The notes under the pieces are model-generated. The model ran no database searches. It was not told the origin of the DNA and saw nothing but the letters and a program-made list of their open reading frames with translations. This document shows, in pieces, positions 36,733 through 44,740 of a DNA stretch of 57,553 bases. Each line of letters begins with the position of its first letter. The stretch's first letter is position 1. The translations under genes and the position numbers were made by a program. The stretch comes from SAR324 cluster bacterium (GTDB lineage Bacteria; SAR324; XYD2-FULL-50-16): positions 1 through 57,553 of the forward strand of contig JANQLH010000101.1 in the NCBI GenBank assembly GCA_028280735.1, given 5' to 3'.

Positions 36733-39700
36733 ATGAAAACAATGAAATTATTCAAACACATCCTACTGACAATAATCTTCGTATTTTCATTTAATCAAAA
36801 TATTTTAGCTGGTGTTGAACCGGATGGTTCTTACACTCATGTCATTCCCATTGAAATACCCAAAGGCATCAACGACGTGCAACCGAACCTGGCCTTGGTT
36901 TACAACTCCAATGCAGGCAATGGCATGTTGGGTGTGGGTTGGACACTTTCCGGATTACCGACCATCACCAGAATGAATTGGGGCAGGGGAATTAACTATG
37001 ATGGTCAGGATACCTATGTCGGACCGGAAGGACGATTGGCTAAAATTGCCGGAGAAACCTACTACCGGGCAGAAATTGATCAAAGCTCCAAATACGAACC
37101 CCTGTTTGAAGGCAGTCCTGAATTGGCAGGTACCTGCAACGTCCCTACAGAGTTGGAATCAACAGAACCTTGTGCCTGGATAGTCACCGACCGGGAAGGA
37201 AATACCTGGTATTACGGATTTACCGATAATTCACGAATTGAAGCTGTTGGGAAAAACGGTGCTGTTAGAATTTGGGCGCTAAATAGAACGACAGACCCAA
37301 TGAATAATTCCTTTAACATTAGTTTTTTAGAAGATCCTACAAATCAAGGCGATGGTGATTATTATCCTAATCAAATTACATACTCCAATTATTCAATTAA
37401 GTTTGGTTATGGCTCAACTAATTCATCAAATCCAGATATCAGAAGCGATAATTTTGAATCATACGTAAGTGGTTCAAAAGTCAGAAAAAACTACTTGTTG
37501 AAGTGGATTACAGCAGCTCCTTTAAACTCTGCAACACAGATTCGTTCGTATAATCTTGAGTATTTGAAGAAGGATAATCATAGACTTCTTACTAAAGTAA
37601 ATTCTTGGAACAACAATACAAACGAATATAAAACATTGTATGAAAATCAGTATTCTAGTGTTGAAGACTATTCGTTTCATTCAAATAAAACATGGACGAC
37701 TAACTACGGTTCTGGATGGAATGATGCTGATAATTATTCAACAATTCAATATCCAGATATAAATGGTGATGGAAAACCAGATATTTGTGGAAGATCAGAT
37801 TCTGGAATTAAATGCGGATTAAATTCAGGAGAATCTTTTAGTGAAGTGACCCGTTGGACTACAGGATTCGGATCGAGTTGGGGCTACCCTCAAAACTATT
37901 CCACACTTACTTTTCTGGATCTTGATAGTGACGGAAAATCAGATATTTGTGGCAGGGCTGAAACAGGAATCTATTGTGCTCTTAGCAATGGAAGCAGTTA
38001 TAATACCTACACACAATGGAGTTCATACTATGGAGCAGGTTGGAATGCCGAGCAGCATTATTCTACTATAAGATTCCCAGACCTAAATGGAGATGGCAGA
38101 CCTGATATTTGTGGAAGGGCTGGGAATGGAATCTACTGTGGTTTGAACAACGGAACTAGCTTCGATTATCCGTCGCTTTGGACTCCAAGTTATGGATCTA
38201 GTTGGCACATTCCACAGCATTACTCCACAATTACCTACCCGGACTTAAATGCTGACGGAAAGTCAGATATCTGTGGTAGAGCTGGTTCTGGAATATATTG
38301 CGGAATAAACAACGGCAGTGGTTTTGATCCTTATACAAAATGGACAAATTATTATGGAGCAGGATGGAATGCTGAACAGCATTATTCTACAATAAGATTC
38401 CCGGACTTAAACGGAGATGGCAGGCCTGATATATGCGGAAGGGCTGGGAATGGAATTTACTGTGGTTTAAACAACGGGAATGGTTTCGATTACCCGTCGC
38501 TTTGGACGCCATGTTATGGGTCAAGTTGGCACATTCCACAGCATTACTCCACGATTACCTACCCGGACTTAAATGCTGACGGAAAGTCAGATATCTGTGG
38601 AAGAGCTGGTTCTGGAATATATTGCGGAATGAACAACGGCAGAGGCTTTGACCCGTATACTCAATGGACCCATAGTTATGGCAACACTTGGAATGCACAT
38701 GCACACTATTCAACAATAAAATATCCTGATCTGAATGGGGATGGTAGGCCTGATATTTGCGGAAGAGCCAGTGGTGGAATAGTTTGTCATACAACAAAAA
38801 CTGAGACCTCAGCTAAGCTAATTTCTACATCAAAAGAGAATAGTCATAATTTACGCATAACATACACACCATCACAGTCATTTGACGAATCGATAATTGA
38901 AAGTAACAATTGTTCAAATTCTAGTGGTGCTGGCTACAGTCAACCCTGTGGAATTTCCAATTCATTTCCTAGATTCCTTGTCTCAGAAATTCAGACCTCG
39001 AACAGCCGAGCTTCAACAGGTAATGAATCAGATGCCACAGAGGACACTGACATTATTACTACCTATGATTATGAAAATGGTAGAGTTTACCCAGGTACAG
39101 TTCAGGAAAAAAGGGACCTGGGCTTTGAAACAATTACAGAAAAAACCTACGCGGCAACGCCTACTGGAAATGAATTGATCTCTTCCAAGGTTACCAATTA
39201 CAGGCAGGAAGCGTTGATCGACCTTGGAAATGGATTGGAAAAATCTCCCTTTACCGGGCTTCCCATGTCGATTACAGAGTATGCGGGTGATGTAGCTCCT
39301 GAGAACCTGGCAACTAAATCGGAATTTTTCTACAATGAAAACGAGACCAACCTATTTCCGGCTGGCACGGCAAACAAAGATGTCGTACAACCACTGCTAA
39401 CCAAAAAAGTCACCTCAATATACCAGGGAGTTACCACCACAGATATTTCTCAGCTGGCTACCAAAACCTTCGATTTCCTGACTTACGACATCTTTGGCAG
39501 AAATACAGAAACCAGCACCTGTGTTTTTGACAGCGATGTCGCCAACACTACCAGCTGTGCACCTAACGACGTTGAAACTATTGTCACCGACTATCGCCCC
39601 GGCTGGAACCTCGGTGAATTATGGAATGCTGAATCACCTACGAAAATAACCAAAACAGTTGATGGCACACTGGTTGATGAATTGACCTTTGAATACCACC

Positions 39701-42700
39701 CAAATGCTCCCTATCTCTTGAAAACCGAAAACAAAAAACTGTTTTGCGAAACCGGGGAAAGTTGCCCCGGACCAGCCGTCTTGCCTGTCCGGCAAAATAT
39801 CACTTACAATACCAACGGACTGGTCACTGCCGAGACTGATGCCAATGGCAATACAACCTCATTCACCTATAAACTTGACAGACCTGGTCTGGTTGAAACT
39901 GTCATCAAATCGGTCGACAGCACTCCTTTTACGATTGCCTATGGCTATGATGATTTTGGCAGAGTCAGTTCCAAACAGGGTGTTAACGGACAATCCACGA
40001 CCTATGTATATGACGGGTTAGGCCGTATTACACAGGTCACCAACCCCCTCGGAGGCATAATCAATTACACCTACAGTGACGGTTCCCCCGACACCGATCA
40101 GTTATGGCGAAAAACCGAAAAAACAGAGGAAACAGGATCAGGTCTTAAAACCATCACTAAAACGGAATATTATGATGGGTTCGATTTTGTATACAAGATT
40201 GAAACTGTTGGAGAAGTTAATCCGGCAGAAGACAAAACCATCATTGTCGAAAATAAAAAATCCTATCAAAATGGAAAATTGGTAACAGAAACCAGCAACC
40301 CCTATTTTTCAGATGCTGATCCTGCCGATATCGTCTGGAAAAAAACCACGAACGATGTCCTTGGTCGCCTGGAACGGATAGATATGGTGGACGGTTCCCA
40401 TGTTCGATATGAATATGGATTGGACCTGGTTAACGGTCAGAACATGACTTGGGTGAAGAAGTACACTACCAACGACTCCGGAGCTGAGGTCTTTGCCCAG
40501 ACGTTTTTCAACAAAAAAGGGTTGTTGTACAAAAAGGTTGATCAGGCAGGTAACGAAACTCATTATCATTTTGACCTTGCCGGAAGAGTCAACCAGGTGG
40601 AGTTACCGGAAGATGAATCCGCCAATCGTCAATCTCTCCATGTGAAGTATGATAGTTTCGGACGAAGAACTTCCCTGGACGATCCAAGTCTGGGGCTGAC
40701 CAGGTTTGAATATGACGCAATCGGGAACCTGGTAAAACAAACCGATACCAATAACCGGGACACCCTGTTTTCTTATGATGCGTTGAACAGGGTCAAAACC
40801 AAACAGGTGAATGGTGGTGCCATCACTTCTTATACCTACGATGAAACCTCACACAGCTTTGCCAAAGGAAGACTAACGACCATCACTGATTCGACAGGTG
40901 TTCATAAGTTTCACTACGATCAACTGGGAAATATCGTCCAGAAAATCCGGGATGTGAGCGGCCTGGGAACAGGTTTCAGCGAAACCTCCACCTACTCCAA
41001 ATTCGGCAGGCAGCTTTACTATACCTTTCCTGATAGCACCGCCCAGACCATTGACTACACAGGGATTGGGAACCATGCTGCAACCAGGATGGAATATGCT
41101 GCTTCAGTGCTGGCGGAAGCCACCTTTGCCGATTACAACGCCACCATGCAAATGCAGCAAAAATCGATCGGCGATAGCACCAACAAAGTCGTTTCCAATT
41201 ATACCTACAATCCGGGTGGGTATTTGCAATCACTGCAGACCTGCAAAACGGGTCCGGGTAGCACTTGTCTGGCTCCCATCGTCCAGGATTTATCTTACGA
41301 GTTTTATGATTATGGCATGGTGAAACAGATCACGGACAATCGTTCCGGAAGTAAAGTCATTGATGGTATCAATACCGATGCCACCCAGGTTTTTAAATAT
41401 GACGATCTGGGCCGATTGGTAAAAGCTTATTGGGGTACTGAACTAGATCCTTCCGAGACCATTGAGTTTGGTTATAACGAGATTGGAAATCACAAATGGA
41501 GAAAAAATCATCTGTTTGAACCTACCGGAACGACCTTGAAATTCAGAAAGTACCTCCATGTCGGCCAGCAAGTCAGGGCTGCCCACGAAGAGACTGATCC
41601 GGCCGGAGGAGATTTTGTTGTCGATGCCAGCAACAAAACGTTGGATGCTAAATATGATAATTTGGGCAACATGATTCAGAAGTCTGAAACAGGTGTGGTC
41701 TGGGATTATCAGTATGATGATGAAAACAGATTGATCAAGGTTTTTAAGAACAATATTCTGAATTCAGAATTCACCTACGATTACAGAGGGCAACGCGTTT
41801 CTAAAGTGTATCATTACATGGAAGACAGCATCGCCAAGACCATCACCACCTGGTATGTCAGCCCTACTTATGAAATTCGAATCACCAGCGATGGATCCCA
41901 AACCCATACCAAATATATGATGCTGGCTGGAAAAGGAAAGATTGCCTCCCGGACCAAACCTTATAGTCCTATGCAGGCAGTAGTGTTTCAGTCAGATCGG
42001 CATTTTGCCATGGCAGGGTTGATAACGATTGATACCTTTGACAACCTGACGAACAAGCTGACCCTGAATTTTCTGGGATTTGCCAGTCATCCGGGATCAG
42101 GGCCGTTGGGTAAAAAGGCTATTCAGTCTCTGTTTATTGTTGTGTTGCTATTGTTGATGTGGTTTGCCTGGAGAAAACGGGACCGGCAATTCAAATCTTC
42201 ATTTGCCGCCTGGCAGAAGTTCACTGCAGCTCCGCTCCTCTGTATCTTCTTTCTGGCAAGCTGTCAATCAGCGGATAGTTCCAGCAGTGGATATGCAGGC
42301 GAAATAAGCTATATAGGTGATGATGGCTCACGCCTGACAACCATGGATTTGTCAGGCCCAACGACAGGTGGAGTCCCGGAAGGAACTTACTATTATCATA
42401 CCAACCACCTAGGCTCATCCACAGTGATCACAGACGAGAACGGTCTCGTCACAACCCGACTGACCTATAATCCCTTCGGAGAAGTAGTCCAAAGCCGCTC
42501 CTGGGGCCTCAACGCCGTCACCCACAAATTCACCTCCCAGGAACTCGACGAAGAAACCGGCCTGATGTACTACAACGCCCGGTTCTATGATCCTTCTATT
42601 GGAAGGTTTCTTACAGCAGACACCATAGTACCTAATCCAACTAACGCCCAGCACTTTAATCGATACGCATATGTCATAAACAATCCTATTAAATATACTG

Positions 42701-43278
42701 ATCCAACTGGTCATGAGCCAGATGAAGGCGACCCTGATTATGATGATTTTCACGACAGTTATGATGCAGGAAATGCATCTGACGAGCAGGCAAAAGAAAA
42801 TGAAAACCAAGGATCTAAAGCTAGAGATAGAAATGACAGTAATTCAAACACAAATGTGACTCAATCTAGTACTTATGCTGCCCCCCTAAACACCGGAGGA
42901 TTGTCCGCAATTATTACTGGAATAAAGGCTTTTTTTTCTGGAGTCCGTGTTACAGGGCTAGTAAAAGTTGCAGCATTAGCCTCAGTTTTCCTTGCTGCAA
43001 TGACCAAAAAAACAGGGGATGCAACTCTTGATGGAAACTCTAATTCTTTTAATACTAATTGTAACATAGATCCGAATTCCTCAAATAACATGAAATCCCT
43101 TTCAAAGGGTGAAATAAAAAAAATGAAGAAAGCGGGTATTAACCCTCACGATTTGAAACCAAAAATTGAAGGATCCAAATTTGACTTATTTAAAGATCGA
43201 AACGGCGATATCCATGTTAAGAGAAAGGATGGTTGCGGCCCTGGTGATTGGACAGGATATAATATAGAAGATTTTTGA
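36733..43278 (+). CDS. SpvB/VCBS/RHS polymorphic toxin protein
   Basis: A 2181-residue exported protein. It has a signal peptide (1-26, ending NQNILAG), an SpvB/TcdB-type N-terminal domain (about 28-310, VIPIEIPKGINDVQPNLALVY reduced here), seven 54-residue VCBS/FG-GAP-like repeats with DLNGDGRPD loops (321-698), and RHS/YD repeats (about 1025-1760). A membrane segment (1797-1816) and an internal lipobox-like FLASCQS (Cys1844) follow, then the RHS core (YYYHTNHLGSSTVITDE to DPTG, about 1888-1993). A variable tip ends in LSKGEIKKMKKAGINPHDL...GPGDWTGYNIEDF (2122-2181), resembling the polymorphic toxin type 33 domain. RHS proteins usually form a shell enclosing the tip toxin. The next gene is a likely immunity gene. 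Confidence 0.85.
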   Translation: MKTMKLFKHILLTIIFVFSFNQNILAGVEPDGSYTHVIPIEIPKGINDVQPNLALVYNSNAGNGMLGVGWTLSGLPTITRMNWGRGINYDGQDTYVGPEGRLAKIAGETYYRAEIDQSSKYEPLFEGSPELAGTCNVPTELESTEPCAWIVTDREGNTWYYGFTDNSRIEAVGKNGAVRIWALNRTTDPMNNSFNISFLEDPTNQGDGDYYPNQITYSNYSIKFGYGSTNSSNPDIRSDNFESYVSGSKVRKNYLLKWITAAPLNSATQIRSYNLEYLKKDNHRLLTKVNSWNNNTNEYKTLYENQYSSVEDYSFHSNKTWTTNYGSGWNDADNYSTIQYPDINGDGKPDICGRSDSGIKCGLNSGESFSEVTRWTTGFGSSWGYPQNYSTLTFLDLDSDGKSDICGRAETGIYCALSNGSSYNTYTQWSSYYGAGWNAEQHYSTIRFPDLNGDGRPDICGRAGNGIYCGLNNGTSFDYPSLWTPSYGSSWHIPQHYSTITYPDLNADGKSDICGRAGSGIYCGINNGSGFDPYTKWTNYYGAGWNAEQHYSTIRFPDLNGDGRPDICGRAGNGIYCGLNNGNGFDYPSLWTPCYGSSWHIPQHYSTITYPDLNADGKSDICGRAGSGIYCGMNNGRGFDPYTQWTHSYGNTWNAHAHYSTIKYPDLNGDGRPDICGRASGGIVCHTTKTETSAKLISTSKENSHNLRITYTPSQSFDESIIESNNCSNSSGAGYSQPCGISNSFPRFLVSEIQTSNSRASTGNESDATEDTDIITTYDYENGRVYPGTVQEKRDLGFETITEKTYAATPTGNELISSKVTNYRQEALIDLGNGLEKSPFTGLPMSITEYAGDVAPENLATKSEFFYNENETNLFPAGTANKDVVQPLLTKKVTSIYQGVTTTDISQLATKTFDFLTYDIFGRNTETSTCVFDSDVANTTSCAPNDVETIVTDYRPGWNLGELWNAESPTKITKTVDGTLVDELTFEYHPNAPYLLKTENKKLFCETGESCPGPAVLPVRQNITYNTNGLVTAETDANGNTTSFTYKLDRPGLVETVIKSVDSTPFTIAYGYDDFGRVSSKQGVNGQSTTYVYDGLGRITQVTNPLGGIINYTYSDGSPDTDQLWRKTEKTEETGSGLKTITKTEYYDGFDFVYKIETVGEVNPAEDKTIIVENKKSYQNGKLVTETSNPYFSDADPADIVWKKTTNDVLGRLERIDMVDGSHVRYEYGLDLVNGQNMTWVKKYTTNDSGAEVFAQTFFNKKGLLYKKVDQAGNETHYHFDLAGRVNQVELPEDESANRQSLHVKYDSFGRRTSLDDPSLGLTRFEYDAIGNLVKQTDTNNRDTLFSYDALNRVKTKQVNGGAITSYTYDETSHSFAKGRLTTITDSTGVHKFHYDQLGNIVQKIRDVSGLGTGFSETSTYSKFGRQLYYTFPDSTAQTIDYTGIGNHAATRMEYAASVLAEATFADYNATMQMQQKSIGDSTNKVVSNYTYNPGGYLQSLQTCKTGPGSTCLAPIVQDLSYEFYDYGMVKQITDNRSGSKVIDGINTDATQVFKYDDLGRLVKAYWGTELDPSETIEFGYNEIGNHKWRKNHLFEPTGTTLKFRKYLHVGQQVRAAHEETDPAGGDFVVDASNKTLDAKYDNLGNMIQKSETGVVWDYQYDDENRLIKVFKNNILNSEFTYDYRGQRVSKVYHYMEDSIAKTITTWYVSPTYEIRITSDGSQTHTKYMMLAGKGKIASRTKPYSPMQAVVFQSDRHFAMAGLITIDTFDNLTNKLTLNFLGFASHPGSGPLGKKAIQSLFIVVLLLLMWFAWRKRDRQFKSSFAAWQKFTAAPLLCIFFLASCQSADSSSSGYAGEISYIGDDGSRLTTMDLSGPTTGGVPEGTYYYHTNHLGSSTVITDENGLVTTRLTYNPFGEVVQSRSWGLNAVTHKFTSQELDEETGLMYYNARFYDPSIGRFLTADTIVPNPTNAQHFNRYAYVINNPIKYTDPTGHEPDEGDPDYDDFHDSYDAGNASDEQAKENENQGSKARDRNDSNSNTNVTQSSTYAAPLNTGGLSAIITGIKAFFSGVRVTGLVKVAALASVFLAAMTKKTGDATLDGNSNSFNTNCNIDPNSSNNMKSLSKGEIKKMKKAGINPHDLKPKIEGSKFDLFKDRNGDIHVKRKDGCGPGDWTGYNIEDF
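37693..38826 (+). repeat. Seven tandem 162-bp repeats within the RHS gene
   Basis: Each unit encodes 54 residues beginning W-T/S and containing YSTI...PDLNGDGRPDICGRAG-GIYCG. Units alternate in two types, and the pair at 38017-38340 is nearly identical in DNA to the pair at 38341-38664. This indicates a recent in-frame duplication of 324 bp. Each unit carries an Asp-rich calcium-binding-type loop and two conserved Cys. Confidence 0.92.
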
Positions 43279-43328
43279 TTCACAAATTGAGAATGAATTA
43301 TCGACAATTCAATTTGAACTCATAAAGA

Positions 43329-43724
43329 ATGTATAAAAAAATGGAATATAAATTACAATTAAAGATATTTTCGTATAAGAGAAGCATAGATGATATTGAA
43401 AATATAGTTAAATTAAAATGTGATGAAAAAAAGATAAAAGGAGAACCTAGAGCAAAAAAATCAGTTTTGGTAAATGAAGGAAATGTTTGGATATTGAATT
43501 CAAATGTAGACACATCTATGCCTTTGGATATCCATATTAGGAGTGTTTTTAATAGAATTAACCCAAACATCTCTAATTTCAAATCATTAAACGGCGACTT
43601 TAAAGTGATTTGTCAGGGTATAATTGAAGGTGATGAGAACCCAGAATTACATTTGCCAGTTGATATCATTCATATGCTTTCAAGTATAAATGCATCCTTT
43701 GATGTGGATATGTATATTGTCTAA
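43329..43724 (+). CDS. DUF4279-like protein, putative immunity protein
   Basis: A 131-residue cytosolic protein 50 bp downstream of the RHS toxin. The pattern resembles DUF4279: an N-terminal strand, then IKGEPRAKKSVLVNEGNVWIL, PLDIHIRSVFNRI and a C-terminal INASFDVDMYIV. Position directly after a polymorphic toxin tip, small size and strong AT bias shared with the tip suggest it neutralises the toxin; that is inference. Start at 43329 (MYKKMEYK) or the Met four codons later; neither has a strong ribosome site. No signal peptide, so the tip would act in the cytoplasm. Confidence 0.65.
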   Translation: MYKKMEYKLQLKIFSYKRSIDDIENIVKLKCDEKKIKGEPRAKKSVLVNEGNVWILNSNVDTSMPLDIHIRSVFNRINPNISNFKSLNGDFKVICQGIIEGDENPELHLPVDIIHMLSSINASFDVDMYIV

Positions 43725-43766
43725 AAACCTGTAACTTCTGCTAGATTTTGATAAACATCTAAAACC

Positions 43767-44516
43767 ATGGCACGAAAATACCCAATTAAAGATGTCAAAT
43801 TGCTGTTTGGATTGGCGGCAGGTCGTTGCAATAGTCCAAGTTGTCGAACAGAGTGCATTCTGGATGAAACAGAATTAGAACCAACCAAAGTACTAGGAAA
43901 AATCGCTCATGTTTTTGCTCATGGTGAGAAAGGACCGAGAACAAATCCAGATCTAAGTGATAAACAGAGAGATTCTTATGACAATTGGATACTTCTGTGC
44001 CCTTCGTGCCATGACAAAGTCGATATCCAACCGGATTCTCATTCCGCAGAACTGCTCTTTGACTGGAAAGAGCAACATGAAGACTGGGTTAAAGAGCGTT
44101 TAGCCGAGGTCATCCCGGAAATATCTTTTGCAGAAATGGAGGTCATAACAAAAGCTCTTTTGGCCCAAAGGGAAACGACTTTTGACTTGCATTTGACACC
44201 GCCTTTGGAAAAGATGAAGAAAAACAACCTGACAAATCAGATTCAGTTTCAAATAACCATGGGTTTAGCCAAGGCAGGCGAGGTTGCACAGTTTATCAAT
44301 CATGTCGCCGTGCTGGATCAGGCCTTTCCCGATCGGCTGAAATCTGGATTTGTCAATGAGTACAATCGATTATTAGAACAGGGATACAAAGGAGATTCTC
44401 TCTATGAGGCACTATTGCTGTTTGCATCGAAGGGAGTCTCCGATTTCAAGACTATTGCAACCAGTATGGCTGTTTTAAGCTATCTCTTTCAAAAATGTGA
44501 TGTTTTTGAAGCATGA
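43767..44516 (+). CDS. HNH nuclease fused to ABC-3C-type C-terminal domain
   Basis: A 249-residue effector candidate. The N-terminal half is an HNH endonuclease: Cys21/Cys26 in RCNSPSC, KIAHVFAHGEKGPR with His48 and His52, and NWILLCPSCHDKVD with Cys78, Cys81 and His82. Residues about 140-249 (GEVAQFINHVAVLDQAFPDRL, GYKGDSLYEALLLFASKG, VLSYLFQKCDVFEA) resemble the C-terminal domain that marks effectors of ABC three-component (ABC-3C) systems. Its TGA overlaps the ATG of the next gene (ATGA), and that gene overlaps the ABC ATPase. Predicted role: DNA cleavage triggered through the ATPase, probably against phages or other invaders. Confidence 0.8.
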   Translation: MARKYPIKDVKLLFGLAAGRCNSPSCRTECILDETELEPTKVLGKIAHVFAHGEKGPRTNPDLSDKQRDSYDNWILLCPSCHDKVDIQPDSHSAELLFDWKEQHEDWVKERLAEVIPEISFAEMEVITKALLAQRETTFDLHLTPPLEKMKKNNLTNQIQFQITMGLAKAGEVAQFINHVAVLDQAFPDRLKSGFVNEYNRLLEQGYKGDSLYEALLLFASKGVSDFKTIATSMAVLSYLFQKCDVFEA

Positions 44517-44740
44517 TTTTACCTACCAAACACATTGCACCTCCCTTCTCTATTTTAGGGATTGGTGGAAACATCCTAAAAAAGATGACTCATTCCCAGT
44601 CAGTTACCGAACTATGGGAAAAAACGAAAGAAGAAGATGGAGTAATATCCTTTGAACGATTTACCCTCGGACTGTCTTTTTTATTTTCCATAGGAGTTAT
44701 CGAGTTTGATCAGGGGTTGTTGGTTAGGAGCAACAAATGA
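44513..44740 (+). CDS. ABC-3C middle component
   Basis: A 75-residue protein between the HNH effector and the ABC ATPase, overlapping both by ATGA-type junctions (44513-44516 and 44737-44740). It starts ILPTKHIAPPFSILGIGGNIL and contains SVTELWEKTKE and FTLGLSFLFSIGVIEFDQGLL, a pattern I associate with the small middle components of ABC three-component systems. A winged-helix-like fold linking ATPase and effector is likely. The exact subfamily (type 6 is my best guess) would need a profile search. Confidence 0.75.
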   Translation: MILPTKHIAPPFSILGIGGNILKKMTHSQSVTELWEKTKEEDGVISFERFTLGLSFLFSIGVIEFDQGLLVRSNK

